IMG/VR virus record: IMGVR_UViG_3300021347_000021 | Location: 1-29,841 of that record | Length of the DNA stretch: 29,841 bases | DNA from: a virus | Strand: one strand, 5' to 3' | In this document: one piece after another, positions 20,981 to 29,020 of the stretch | How positions within the stretch are numbered: the first letter of the stretch is position 1 | Layout: every line of letters begins with the position of its first letter | Translations under genes and position numbers: made by a program | The notes under the pieces: generated by a model | Databases searched by the model: none | What the model was told of the DNA's origin: nothing | What the model saw: the letters and a program-made list of their open reading frames with translations, nothing else

Positions 20981-23148
20981 TGCAAGAACTAATATTATTT
21001 ATAAAGCCACAGTTTAGAGATAATGTTTCACAAGATTATGTGAAGGTAGATATGTTTAGTGATGAGAATGTAACACTAACACAAGTCATTCAAGATGTAA
21101 GAGATATTGATAAAGTATTCACTGACTATTCACAAACCTTTAGTTTACCAGCATCTAAGATTAATAATAAACTATTTCAACATTGGTATAATCCTGATAT
21201 AGATGGTTTTGATAGCAACATACAAAGTGAAGCAATCATAGAACTAAATTACCAACATTTCAAAAGTGGTAAAGTACAACTTCAAGAGGTGAAGATGAAG
21301 AACAATAAACCAAGTGTTTATAAGATTACATTCTTTGGTAAAACAGTTAGTTTAAATAACATATTTGGTGAAGCACAATTAGATGATTTAGTGTGGTTAA
21401 ATAATTTCACTTTTGCTAATACACCAGCTAATGTTAAAGATGGTTTAAATTTAGGTTTAGATTTTACAGTAGATTCTGTTTCATATACTGATGCAATTAT
21501 ACATCCATTAATTTCAAGAAAGCAAAGATACATTTTTGATTCAACAGGAAATAATACAGATCCTGGTAATCTATCAGCAGCCAATGCATCAGAACATAAT
21601 AAAAGAGGTGTTTTACCTGAAGATTTAAAACCAGCTATAAAAGCAAGTTTAATTATAAAGGCAATAGAAGAACAATACAACTTAACATTCAAAACAGGAG
21701 AATTTTTTAATTCGGCTGCATTTAGCAATGTGTATTTATGGCTAAATAGGAAAATAGGAAAGTATTCATTTATTTTTGATATAACAGGAAATACAGCATT
21801 TACTTGTGCTGATAATACTGCTGGTTCTTGTACTTTTTTTAGTAGCACTCCATCAGCTTTATTTAATAATGGTAAATATTCAATTGAAAAAACATCTACA
21901 CCAGATTTAGATACTTTCCAATATATAACTAAAGTAATACCAACTGCTACATACGCAACCACAAATTATACTGTTGAAGTTATTAATGCATTAACTGATA
22001 CAATTGAAGCAACATTAACTTCAAGCGGTACTGATAGTGTTGGTGTAGTTTTAGATTTGCCAACTGATCCGATGGCAATAGGAGAAAAAAAAGAATTAGT
22101 AACAAGAGTTACGTGTGATTCAAATTTTGAATTTACTTCTGAAATAGAAATATTTGTTTTAAATAATACAGCAAGTTTTTTATATAGTTCTACTTATACA
22201 TCAACATCAACAATTGCTGCTACTGCACAAGATTTTGCACCAACACAAGAAATACCTGAAATAAAAGTATTAGATTTTCTTAAAGGTTTATTTAAACAAT
22301 TTAATCTAACAGCATTTTTAGATTCTAACAATGAGATAGTAGTAAAAACTTTAGATTCTTTTTATAGTGATTCAACAACAACGCACGACATTAGCCAATA
22401 TATTAAAACTGATGATAATACAGTAAGTGAAGCATTACCATTTTCAGATATTACTTTACAATATCCAGAACCAAATACAAAACTTGCATTAGCTTATGGA
22501 AATATTCACAACAATAGATATGGTAAATTAGATTACCAAGCAAACGCAAGTAGGGGTGCAACATATAAAGTTGAAACACCATTTGGACATATGTTGTATG
22601 AAAGGTTACAAGATTTAGATGATGAATCATATACTGAAATACAATATGGTTTAAGTGTTAATGAATCAGATAATGAAGTATTGCCAAAGCCATTATTATT
22701 CTATGGTATTTATCAATCATCAATAAGTGATGCAATTAATTTTGTTGATTCTGTAAGGCCTGAAGATGGAGGTTTAGCACCAAGTGGAACAAGATATTCA
22801 TTAACTGATTATTGGATGCCTCACAATGCAAGTGAATTAGGAACATCATCAACTGCACCAGCTTATAATCTAAACTTTGGTAGTGAAATAAACAGCTACA
22901 CATTAACAGATTATGGTGGAAACAATAATTCCTTATTTCAGTTGTATTACCAAAATTACATACTAAGAGTATTTAACACTAAAACAAGGATATTTAAATA
23001 TAAAGCTATATTACCATTAAAGTTTTTATTAACGTATTCTTTAGCTGATAAAGTATTTGTAAATGGTCGTGCTTTTACGATTAATAAAATAACTACTAAA
23101 CTACAAACAGGCGAATCATCACTTGAATTATTAAACGAACCAACATAA
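20980..23148 (+). CDS. Large tail-tip / baseplate hub-like protein
   Basis: The protein has 722 residues. The N-terminal 150 residues (LILFIKPQFRDNVSQDYVKV, then SQTFSLPASKINNKLFQHWY, KSGKVQLQEVKMKNNKPSVY) have the form of a tail hub domain. The middle is Thr/Ser-rich beta sequence with one Cys pair (FTCADNTAGSCTFF). The region TQEIPEIKVLDFLKGLFKQF (about 415-435) resembles the hub segment that precedes baseplate-hub domains in many phages. The C-terminal 100 residues are beta again, ending TGESSLELLNEPT. Tail tip is inferred from size and position before the tape measure. The virion enzymes of such proteins are not seen. Confidence 0.55.
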   Translation: MQELILFIKPQFRDNVSQDYVKVDMFSDENVTLTQVIQDVRDIDKVFTDYSQTFSLPASKINNKLFQHWYNPDIDGFDSNIQSEAIIELNYQHFKSGKVQLQEVKMKNNKPSVYKITFFGKTVSLNNIFGEAQLDDLVWLNNFTFANTPANVKDGLNLGLDFTVDSVSYTDAIIHPLISRKQRYIFDSTGNNTDPGNLSAANASEHNKRGVLPEDLKPAIKASLIIKAIEEQYNLTFKTGEFFNSAAFSNVYLWLNRKIGKYSFIFDITGNTAFTCADNTAGSCTFFSSTPSALFNNGKYSIEKTSTPDLDTFQYITKVIPTATYATTNYTVEVINALTDTIEATLTSSGTDSVGVVLDLPTDPMAIGEKKELVTRVTCDSNFEFTSEIEIFVLNNTASFLYSSTYTSTSTIAATAQDFAPTQEIPEIKVLDFLKGLFKQFNLTAFLDSNNEIVVKTLDSFYSDSTTTHDISQYIKTDDNTVSEALPFSDITLQYPEPNTKLALAYGNIHNNRYGKLDYQANASRGATYKVETPFGHMLYERLQDLDDESYTEIQYGLSVNESDNEVLPKPLLFYGIYQSSISDAINFVDSVRPEDGGLAPSGTRYSLTDYWMPHNASELGTSSTAPAYNLNFGSEINSYTLTDYGGNNNSLFQLYYQNYILRVFNTKTRIFKYKAILPLKFLLTYSLADKVFVNGRAFTINKITTKLQTGESSLELLNEPT

Positions 23149-23309
23149 TGAAAGATATTTTAGACGGACTACAATTTTGCAAAGAAAATAACATATTTGA
23201 TACAAACATAAATATTGCATTAGGTTTAAATCTATATGTGCAAACATTTGAAGAAGCAGCATTACAAAATAAAATAAAATTAAATGAAAACAATATTAGT
23301 AGAGGTTGA
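23148..23309 (+). CDS. Small protein before the tape measure gene, unknown
   Basis: The protein has 53 residues (MKDILDGLQFCKENNIFDTN, INIALGLNLYVQTFEEAALQ, NKIKLNENNISRG). The start is coupled to the preceding stop as TAATG and the gene overlaps the tape measure start by 26 bases. It has a helical region and no family is recognised. Position and overlaps make translation likely. Confidence 0.55.
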   Translation: MKDILDGLQFCKENNIFDTNINIALGLNLYVQTFEEAALQNKIKLNENNISRG

Positions 23310-25374
23310 TTTAAAAGGTGCTCCAGAAGCCATTAGAAATATTGATGGTTTAGAAAATGCTATTTCATCATTAGAAGATGAATTAAAACAAGCTGACTTT
23401 GGTAGTGAAGAATTTAAAAAACTATCTAAGGAGTTAACCAAAGCAAGATCAGAATTAAAGAATACTGAATTAGCATTAGAGGCATTAGATTCTGAACAAG
23501 TTGCATCTGAGTTTGGAGCATTAACAGGAGCAGTAGGTGATGTTTCAGGTGCTTTTGTTTTATTAGGTGGTGAAGATGGAAGTGTAGCACAATCAGTTGA
23601 AAAGATACAAACTGCTATTGGTGTTTCAATGGCATTTAAAGGTGCTATTGAAGGTTTAAGTGCTGGTAGAAAGTTATTAAATAATTTCTTAGCAACATCA
23701 AATACATTACAAAAAATAAATAATACTGCTACTGTTGCAGCAACTGCAATTTATAAACTATTTGGCCAAACTGTTGATGCTACATCTAAATCATTTAAAG
23801 GTTTAAGAACTGCAATAATAGCAACAGGTATAGGTGCATTAATTGTGGCAGTTGGTGCTTTGATTGCTAATTGGGATAAATTAACAAAAGCATTAAGCAG
23901 TACAACAGCAGAACAAGATGCATACAATGAAGCATCTTTAAAAGCTATTGAAAATGTATCAAAAGAATTATCTGCTGCTGATAAATTGAAAGATGTTTTA
24001 AATGATGAAACACTAACAAGGCAAGAAAAAAATGAAGCAGTAAAAAAACTACAAGAAGAATACCCAAGTTTATTAAGTAATGTAGATGCTGAAAAAAATT
24101 CTATTGAAGATATAAATAAAGCTTTAGAATTAAATACAAAATTATTATTACTAAAAGCAAAACAAGAGGCAGTAGCAGAATTAAGAGCTGAAAAGTTTAA
24201 AGAAATAATACAAGCACAAACAGAGGCACAAACAGGAGCAAATAAAGGTTTATTTGAATCTGCACAAGCTTTTGCATTAAGGCAAACAGGAATAGCTGGT
24301 AACATATCAGCACAAGAATTAGCAAATTTAAAAACTGCTGAAGGTGTTAAAGAATCACAAAATCAAGTTGACGCACTTGACGAGGTTGAAAAATCTTTAC
24401 AAGCAGAAATTGATGCACTCAAAGAATTAGGTGCTGTTGTTGAAGATAATACAGAAAAAGAAAAAGAAGCAGCAAGAAAAACAAACGAAAGAATAAAGGA
24501 AGCCAAAAGGAAAAAAGATAAAGATGCTGCAGATAAATTAGCAGCTGCAAATGCACTTGCTGAAAAAGAAGCAAAGGATGAAGCAGATAGATTAAAAAGA
24601 ATTGAAGATAATGAAAAAGCACATAAGCAAAATTTAATAGATATTGAAAATGAATTTCGTGCTGAATTAGAAATAGAATCAGATTTATACAATCAACAAT
24701 TTATAAGTGAACAAGAATTAGAAATACAAGCAGTACAAGATAAATACTTTAGATTAATTGAATTAGCAGAACAGTATGGTGAAGATACTACAGTATTAAA
24801 ATTTAATCAAGCAAAAGCTGAAGCAGAAATAAATGAAAAATTTGCAAAAGAAGAATTAGATAACAATAGGCAATTACAAGAACAAAAATTAACTATTGCT
24901 AATGATGCTCTTGGAGCTATAAATGGATTAGTTCAAGCATTTGCAAAAGAAGATGAAGAAAGTGCAAAACGAGCATTTAATGTAAATAAAGCTGTAGGAA
25001 TAGCGCAAGCAATTATGAGTACAGCACAAGGCGTTATAAATGCATATGCTAATCCTGTTGATGTTGCAAGTGGTGTTGCCTTTGCTAAGTCAGCAATTAT
25101 TGCAGCAACAGGAGCAGCGCAAATTGCAGTAATATCAAAAACTAAATTTGAAAGCCCTGAACAAGCACCGCCACCACCACCATCTGGTAATTTTAATGGG
25201 GGAACAGGAGCAACAACACAACCTCCAGCATTTAATGTAGTAGGTCAATCTGGATTTAATCAAATAGCTGGTGCATTAGGTCAGCAACCGCCAATACAAG
25301 CATTTGTAGTTTCACAAGATGTAACAACAGCACAGCAATTAGATAACGCAATAATACAAACAGCAACTTTTTAA
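23284..25374 (+). CDS. Tape measure protein
   Basis: The protein has 696 residues and should set the length of the tail. The N-terminus is coiled coil (IDGLENAISSLEDELKQADF, LSKELTKARSELKNTELALE). A membrane-prone stretch lies at about 175-200 (AIIATGIGALIVAVGALIAN). Further long coiled coils follow, with a very basic/acidic section (EKEKEAARKTNERIKEAKRK). The C-terminal region is Ala/Gly-rich with PPPPP (about 635-640). Long helical proteins with hydrophobic patches in tail regions are tape measures. At about 0.15 nm per residue the tail would be roughly 100 nm, an estimate from the family rule. Confidence 0.88.
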   Translation: MKTILVEVDLKGAPEAIRNIDGLENAISSLEDELKQADFGSEEFKKLSKELTKARSELKNTELALEALDSEQVASEFGALTGAVGDVSGAFVLLGGEDGSVAQSVEKIQTAIGVSMAFKGAIEGLSAGRKLLNNFLATSNTLQKINNTATVAATAIYKLFGQTVDATSKSFKGLRTAIIATGIGALIVAVGALIANWDKLTKALSSTTAEQDAYNEASLKAIENVSKELSAADKLKDVLNDETLTRQEKNEAVKKLQEEYPSLLSNVDAEKNSIEDINKALELNTKLLLLKAKQEAVAELRAEKFKEIIQAQTEAQTGANKGLFESAQAFALRQTGIAGNISAQELANLKTAEGVKESQNQVDALDEVEKSLQAEIDALKELGAVVEDNTEKEKEAARKTNERIKEAKRKKDKDAADKLAAANALAEKEAKDEADRLKRIEDNEKAHKQNLIDIENEFRAELEIESDLYNQQFISEQELEIQAVQDKYFRLIELAEQYGEDTTVLKFNQAKAEAEINEKFAKEELDNNRQLQEQKLTIANDALGAINGLVQAFAKEDEESAKRAFNVNKAVGIAQAIMSTAQGVINAYANPVDVASGVAFAKSAIIAATGAAQIAVISKTKFESPEQAPPPPPSGNFNGGTGATTQPPAFNVVGQSGFNQIAGALGQQPPIQAFVVSQDVTTAQQLDNAIIQTATF

Positions 25375-25385
25375 AAACAAACAAA

Positions 25386-26006
25386 ATGGAAATAATAGAA
25401 CTTTTATTAGACGAAGAAAACGATAATGCTGGAATAGACGCAATTAGTATTGTATCATCACCAGCCATAGAAAGCAACTTTCTTTCTTTGAAATCTCAAG
25501 AAATCAAATTTGCAAAAGTAGATGATGAAAAACGCATCTTAATGGGTGCAGCATTAATACCTAACAAACCAATTTATAGAAAGGATGAAAAGAAAGAATA
25601 CTATGTATATTTTTCTGCTGATACAGTTAGAAAAGCAAGTGAATTATTCTTTATGAATGGAAATCAAAACAATACAACCTTAGAACACAATATGGAATTA
25701 AATGGTTTGACTGTTGTTGAATCTTGGATAGTTGAAGGCGAACAAGATAAAAGCAGAATGTATGATCTTGATGTGCCTGTTGGAACTTGGATGGTATCAA
25801 TGAAAGTAAATAATGATGAAGTGTGGAATGATTATGTTAAAGAAAACAAAGTAAAAGGTTTTAGTATTGAAGGTTACTTTGCCGACAAAGCAAACATAAA
25901 AGCAAGTGTAGAATCAGTTGTTGAAGAAGTAGATTTAAAAGAAGAAGAAGCAAATAAAAAAATAGAAGAAATTAGAAATCTATTTAAAAAAAAAAGCTTG
26001 ATTTAG
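25386..26006 (+). CDS. Prohead protease, XkdF-like (short product)
   Basis: The protein has 206 residues when read without a shift. The start EIIELLLDEENDNAGIDAIS and SIVSSPAIESNFL (about 21-33), a catalytic-type His101 in NTTLEHNMELNG, then VVESWIVEGEQDKSRMYD and GTWMVSMKVNNDEVW, and a Ser160 in KGFSIEGYF make the order of the XkdF / Peptidase_S78_2 serine proteases, which cut the scaffold during capsid maturation. The next domain (25994-26482) follows in the -1 frame after an A10 run. Its neighbours are the scaffold-like and major capsid genes. Confidence 0.8.
   Translation: MEIIELLLDEENDNAGIDAISIVSSPAIESNFLSLKSQEIKFAKVDDEKRILMGAALIPNKPIYRKDEKKEYYVYFSADTVRKASELFFMNGNQNNTTLEHNMELNGLTVVESWIVEGEQDKSRMYDLDVPVGTWMVSMKVNNDEVWNDYVKENKVKGFSIEGYFADKANIKASVESVVEEVDLKEEEANKKIEEIRNLFKKKSLI
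25986..25995 (+). promoter_or_regulatory. A10 frameshift or slippage site in the protease gene
   Basis: Ten A precede GCTTG. In zero frame the codons are TTT AAA AAA AAA AGC TTG ATT TAG. Slipping back one base gives AAG CTT GAT TTA GAA, entering an open frame that runs to 26482. A_AAA_AAG is the classic bacterial -1 signal, as in E. coli dnaX, and polymerase slippage on A10 is equally able to do it. A missing base in the assembly is the rival explanation. Confidence 0.65.
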
Positions 26007-26482
26007 AAAGTTATAGTGACTATCCAGATGCAGTTAGCAACAATGCTAAAAGGGGAATAGAACTAAATGAAAAGGTTAATAATAAATGTGCAACACAAGT
26101 AGGTAAAGTAAGGGCGCAACAATTAGCTAATAAAGAAAACATAAGTTTAGATACTATAAAAAGAATGTATAGCTACTTAAGCAGAGCAGAAACTTACTAC
26201 GATGAAAGCGATACTAAAGCGTGTGGAACAATATCCTATTTATTGTGGGGTGGCAAGGCTGGTTTAAGGTGGTCATTAAGCAAATTAAAAGAACTTGATG
26301 AAGTTAATTTAGAATCTATGGTAATAGATGAAGATTATGCAGTTATTGATGACCGTTTAGCATATAGTACACAAGCCAAAGCTGAAGAAATGGCAATTAA
26401 TATAGGTTGTAAAGGTTATCACACACACGAATTTGAAAATAAAACTTGGTATATGCCTTGTGAAAAACACATAAATAAATAG
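25994..26482 (+). CDS. YSDYP-domain extension of the prohead protease (-1 frame)
   Basis: From 25994 this frame reads KLDLESYSDYPDAVSNNAKR, then NEKVNNKCATQVGKVRAQQL and NISLDTIKRMYSYLSRAETY, TKACGTISYLLWGGKAGLRW, and a final segment with Cys and His. It is 162 codons long with no stop. The only ATG-based start is at 26165, in the middle of the conserved stretch, so it cannot begin there as an independent domain. I recall this YSDYPxAVxxNAKRxI...WGGxAGxxW domain fused to phage prohead proteases. The function of the domain is unknown. Joined to the protease it would give about 365 residues. Confidence 0.7.
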   Translation, partial: KLDLESYSDYPDAVSNNAKRGIELNEKVNNKCATQVGKVRAQQLANKENISLDTIKRMYSYLSRAETYYDESDTKACGTISYLLWGGKAGLRWSLSKLKELDEVNLESMVIDEDYAVIDDRLAYSTQAKAEEMAINIGCKGYHTHEFENKTWYMPCEKHINK

Positions 26483-26484
26483 AT

Positions 26485-26634
26485 ATGGGAAACAATAAAC
26501 TAAAAAGAGGTGAAAAAAGCAGAACATCGCCAAGAGGCGGTAGAAGGGGTTGCTTATGTAAAGATAATACATACAAAGTTAAATGCTGTGATGGCTCTTT
26601 AAGGGCTCAAGGCATAGGTAAAACACAAGCTTAA
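26485..26634 (+). CDS. Small Cys-rich basic protein
   Basis: The protein has 49 residues: GNNKLKRGEKSRTSPRGGRR then GCLCKDNTYKVKCCDGSLRA and QGIGKTQA. An Arg/Gly-rich N-terminus is followed by C-x-C....C-C-D-G-S-L. I recall similar RGCLCKDxTYxxxCCDGSLxAQGIG proteins from many Bacteroidota phages, with no known function. The four Cys could bind a zinc ion. It lies 2 bases after the protease extension and before the conserved A10 leader. Confidence 0.65.
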   Translation: MGNNKLKRGEKSRTSPRGGRRGCLCKDNTYKVKCCDGSLRAQGIGKTQA

Positions 26635-26668
26635 TAACAAGCTTAATTAAAAATAAATAAAAAAAAGG

Positions 26669-26702
26669 TATAACAAGTTCAAAAAAAAAACATTTATATA
26701 GT
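26669..26702 (+). promoter_or_regulatory. Conserved A10 leader, copy 2 (upstream of the scaffold-like gene)
   Basis: This is the partner of 17956-17989, matching at 31 of 34 positions and ending directly at ATG 26703. The bases in common include TATAACAA, TC, ten A and CATTTATATA. Confidence 0.65.
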
Positions 26703-27350
26703 ATGAAAGCAAATGATATGTTAAACAAAATCAAAACCATTATTGGCGGAATTGAATTAACTGAAGAAGTTAAAGAAGTTCAATTAGCTGAAATGAAGCT
26801 TCAAAACGGAACAGTAGTTGAAGCAGAAGAATTTAAAGAAGGTGAAGCAATCTTTATTAAATCTGATGATGAAAGAATTGCAATGCCTGTTGGTGAATAT
26901 GTTCTTGAAGATGGTAAACTATTAGTAGTTGAAGAAGAAGGAATCATTGCAGATATGCGTGATGTTTCTGATGATGTACCAGCAAAAGAAGAAGCAAGTG
27001 AAGAAGAAGTAAAAGAGGAAATGGCTGAAGAAGAATTAGATGAAGAAGCTGCGGTTTACGATTGGGAAGGAATGGAAAAAAGAATTAAAAACCTTGAAGA
27101 TGCTATTGCTGATTTAAAAGCTGATAAAGTAGATGCACCTAAAGAAGTTGAAGCAACAGCAGAACTTTCTGAAGAGGTTAAAGAAGAAATTAAAGAAGAT
27201 GTAAATGAGGAAGTAGAACTTTCAGCAGTTGAAACTGTTGCTCCTGTAAAACACAATCCAGAAGCAAAGAATGAATCTAAATTTACATTAAAGAAAAATA
27301 ATTATCCTAAAACATTACAATCAAGGATATACGAAAAATTAAATAGTTAA
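26703..27350 (+). CDS. Acidic head protein, scaffold candidate
   Basis: The protein has 215 residues with an extreme Glu/Asp/Ala/Val composition. Residues about 1-85 look like a small folded domain (DMLNKIKTIIGGIELTEEVK, AIFIKSDDERIAMPVGEYVL). A long acidic helical part follows (DVPAKEEASEEEVKEEMAEE and a coiled-coil-like EGMEKRIKNLEDAIADLKAD). The last 30 residues are basic (KFTLKKNNYPKTLQSRIYEK), as in scaffold proteins whose tail binds the capsid. It lies between the protease and the major capsid gene, the usual scaffold place. A head decoration or internal protein is the alternative. Confidence 0.65.
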   Translation: MKANDMLNKIKTIIGGIELTEEVKEVQLAEMKLQNGTVVEAEEFKEGEAIFIKSDDERIAMPVGEYVLEDGKLLVVEEEGIIADMRDVSDDVPAKEEASEEEVKEEMAEEELDEEAAVYDWEGMEKRIKNLEDAIADLKADKVDAPKEVEATAELSEEVKEEIKEDVNEEVELSAVETVAPVKHNPEAKNESKFTLKKNNYPKTLQSRIYEKLNS

Positions 27351-27368
27351 AAAAAACAAAAAAAAACG

Positions 27369-28310
27369 ATGGCAACAACGATTACAACAACATATGCTGG
27401 TGAGTTCAAAGAAAAGTACATAGCAGCTGCCCTTTTGAGTGGGAAAACTCTTGACAATGGTGGAATGACTGTTCTTCCTAACATAGCATTTAAAGAAGTG
27501 CTTCAAAAATCAGTAATGGGTAGTGACTTTATAGTTAATGCTACTTGTGATTATTCTGATGCTGGTACACTTACACTTTCTGAAAGAATTTTGGAAGTAG
27601 AAGAGTTCCAAGTTAACAAAACTGAGTGCAAGAAAACTTTCGCACAAACTTGGCAATCTGCTGAAATGGGATATTCTGTAATGAATCAAGAACTACCAAA
27701 ATCATTTGCTGATTTTATCGTTCAACAATACATTGCTAAAATTGCTGAAAAAACTGAGCAAAACGTATGGCAAGGTGTAAACGCTACTGCTGGTGAGTTT
27801 GATGGTATCACAACTATTGCTGCTGCTAATGCTGCTGATTTAGCTGGTGGTGCAATTGTAGTTGGAACAACTGTAACTGCTTCAAATGTAGTAACTGAAC
27901 TTGGTAAAGTGGTAGATAATGTTGCTGCTAACAGTCCAGCAATCTTAGATAAAGAAGATTTAAGAATTTATGTTGGAAACGGAATTTTCCAAGCTTATAT
28001 CCGTTCACTTGGTGGATTTGCATTAACTGGTTCTGCTGGTACTAATGATAAAATGACTCAATGGTATGATGGTGGTGGTTTAAGTTTTGATGGAATCAAG
28101 ATTTTCTTAGCACCTGGTATGCCAGCAAATCAAATGGTTTGTGCTCAAATTTCTAACCTTTATTTTGGTTGTGGAATTTTAGGTGATTTATCTGAATTAA
28201 GATTGATTGATACTTCAGAAACATTAGGTGACCAAAATGTAAGATTTGTTGCAAGATGGAAAGCTGGTGTTCAAATCGGAATTTTAGGTGAAGTAACATA
28301 TTACGCATAA
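27369..28310 (+). CDS. Major capsid protein
   Basis: The protein has 313 residues. Starting TTTYAGEFKEKYIAAALLSG, it has a middle VLPNIAFKEVLQKSVMGSDF, then TWQSAEMGYSVMNQELPKSF, Thr/Ala-rich connecting loops (TTIAAANAADLAGGAIVVGT) and an end SETLGDQNVRFVARWKAGVQ. I recognise this as the major capsid type of Flavobacteriia siphophages. Length, the scaffold and protease genes before it, an A-rich leader (27351-27368) and a strong terminator after it all fit a highly expressed coat protein. The HK97 fold is inferred from the protease-scaffold context. Codon use shows the most C-rich codons in the block, as is common for highly expressed genes. Confidence 0.85.
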   Translation: MATTITTTYAGEFKEKYIAAALLSGKTLDNGGMTVLPNIAFKEVLQKSVMGSDFIVNATCDYSDAGTLTLSERILEVEEFQVNKTECKKTFAQTWQSAEMGYSVMNQELPKSFADFIVQQYIAKIAEKTEQNVWQGVNATAGEFDGITTIAAANAADLAGGAIVVGTTVTASNVVTELGKVVDNVAANSPAILDKEDLRIYVGNGIFQAYIRSLGGFALTGSAGTNDKMTQWYDGGGLSFDGIKIFLAPGMPANQMVCAQISNLYFGCGILGDLSELRLIDTSETLGDQNVRFVARWKAGVQIGILGEVTYYA

Positions 28311-28322
28311 TTAATAACTTTT

Positions 28323-28350
28323 AAGGGGGTGTTGATTCACCCCTTTATAT
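28323..28350 (+). terminator. Rho-independent-like terminator after the major capsid gene
   Basis: GGGGTG at 28326-28331 pairs with CACCCC at 28338-28343 across a 6-base loop TTGATT. It is extended by AA/TT with one bulged G (28325) and followed by TTTATAT. It is the most GC-rich hairpin in the genome. Since the tail-tube gene follows on the same strand, it probably acts as a partial terminator or mRNA stabiliser. Confidence 0.78.
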
Positions 28351-28363
28351 AAAAACAAAAACA

Positions 28364-28912
28364 ATGGCTTGTGATTTAAGTATAGGTAGAAAAGTTCCTT
28401 GTAAGGATATTATCGGTGGCATTGTACGTGTTTGGTTTGTTGATTTTGGAGATTTAGGAACAGTAACTGAAGTTGATGATGAAATTACAGATTTATCTGG
28501 TACATTTTCAGCATATCAGTATGACTTAAAGGGTGCAAATAGTTTAGACCAAGCTATTACATCTTCTAATGAAAATGGAACTACATTTTTCGAACAAACT
28601 CTAACATTAGTACTACCAAAATTATCTAAGGAAGATAATAAAGAATTAAAATTATTAGCATACGGTAGACCGCATATTGCTGTTGAAGATTACAACGGTA
28701 ATTTCTTTATGGCTGGACTTGAACACGGTTGTTCAGTGTCAGGTGGAAGTGTGGTAACAGGTGCTGCAATGGGTGATTTGTCAGGTTACAATCTTACAAT
28801 GTCTGCTCAGGAGTTAAAACCAGCTAATTTTATTAGTGGTGGAACAAGTGCTGACCCTTTCGCTGGAATGTCGAGTGCGACAGTTACAGTGGTAGTAGGC
28901 ACTAATAGTTAA
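28364..28912 (+). CDS. Major tail (tube) protein
   Basis: The protein has 182 residues. ACDLSIGRKVPCKDIIGGIV at the start, then VRVWFVDFGDLGTVTEVDDE, SAYQYDLKGANSLDQAITSS, ENGTTFFEQTLTLVLPKLSK and GRPHIAVEDYNGNFFMAGLE, VTGAAMGDLSGYNLTMSAQE follow the pattern of the Bacteroidota siphophage major tail protein, which I recall well. It forms the tail tube as stacked hexamers. It lies downstream of the major capsid gene, behind its own A-rich leader, and is followed by a second terminator, which keeps the two abundant structural proteins as separate units. Confidence 0.82.
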   Translation: MACDLSIGRKVPCKDIIGGIVRVWFVDFGDLGTVTEVDDEITDLSGTFSAYQYDLKGANSLDQAITSSNENGTTFFEQTLTLVLPKLSKEDNKELKLLAYGRPHIAVEDYNGNFFMAGLEHGCSVSGGSVVTGAAMGDLSGYNLTMSAQELKPANFISGGTSADPFAGMSSATVTVVVGTNS

Positions 28913-29020
28913 AATGGCACAAATTTCATAGTTTAGTGTGATTCAATATATAGTTTAGTTGGCTAAGGGAGAGTTACAAATTTGTTTCTCTCCTTTTTTT
29001 ATTAAAATAAATTAAAAAAA
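28913..29020. other. Intergenic region after the major tail gene
   Basis: These 108 bases hold the terminator at 28965-29000 and a direct repeat ATAGTTTAGT (28928-28937 and 28950-28959). The last 20 bases form an A-rich leader to ATG 29021. No gene is seen. Confidence 0.7.
28965..29000 (+). terminator. Rho-independent-like terminator after the major tail gene
   Basis: AAGGGAGAG (28965-28973) pairs with CTCTCCTTT (28988-28996) as a 9-bp stem with one G-T pair, around a loop holding the palindrome ACAAATTTGT. A T run continues to 29000. It ends the capsid-tail transcription unit ahead of the gene at 29021. Confidence 0.82.

Noticed and set aside
21318-21962. Long minus-strand open frame of 214 codons inside the 722-residue tail gene
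   Set aside because: It lies wholly opposite a real gene, has no start context, and its composition follows from the antisense of AT-rich coding sequence.
23751-24305. Minus-strand open frame of 184 codons inside the tape measure gene
   Set aside because: Its Ser/Ala/Phe-rich sequence is the antisense of the repetitive coiled coil; no independent support was found.
26165-26482. Independent gene starting at ATG 26165
   Set aside because: The conserved domain begins about 55 codons upstream in the same frame and joins the protease at the A10 run; this ATG is internal.
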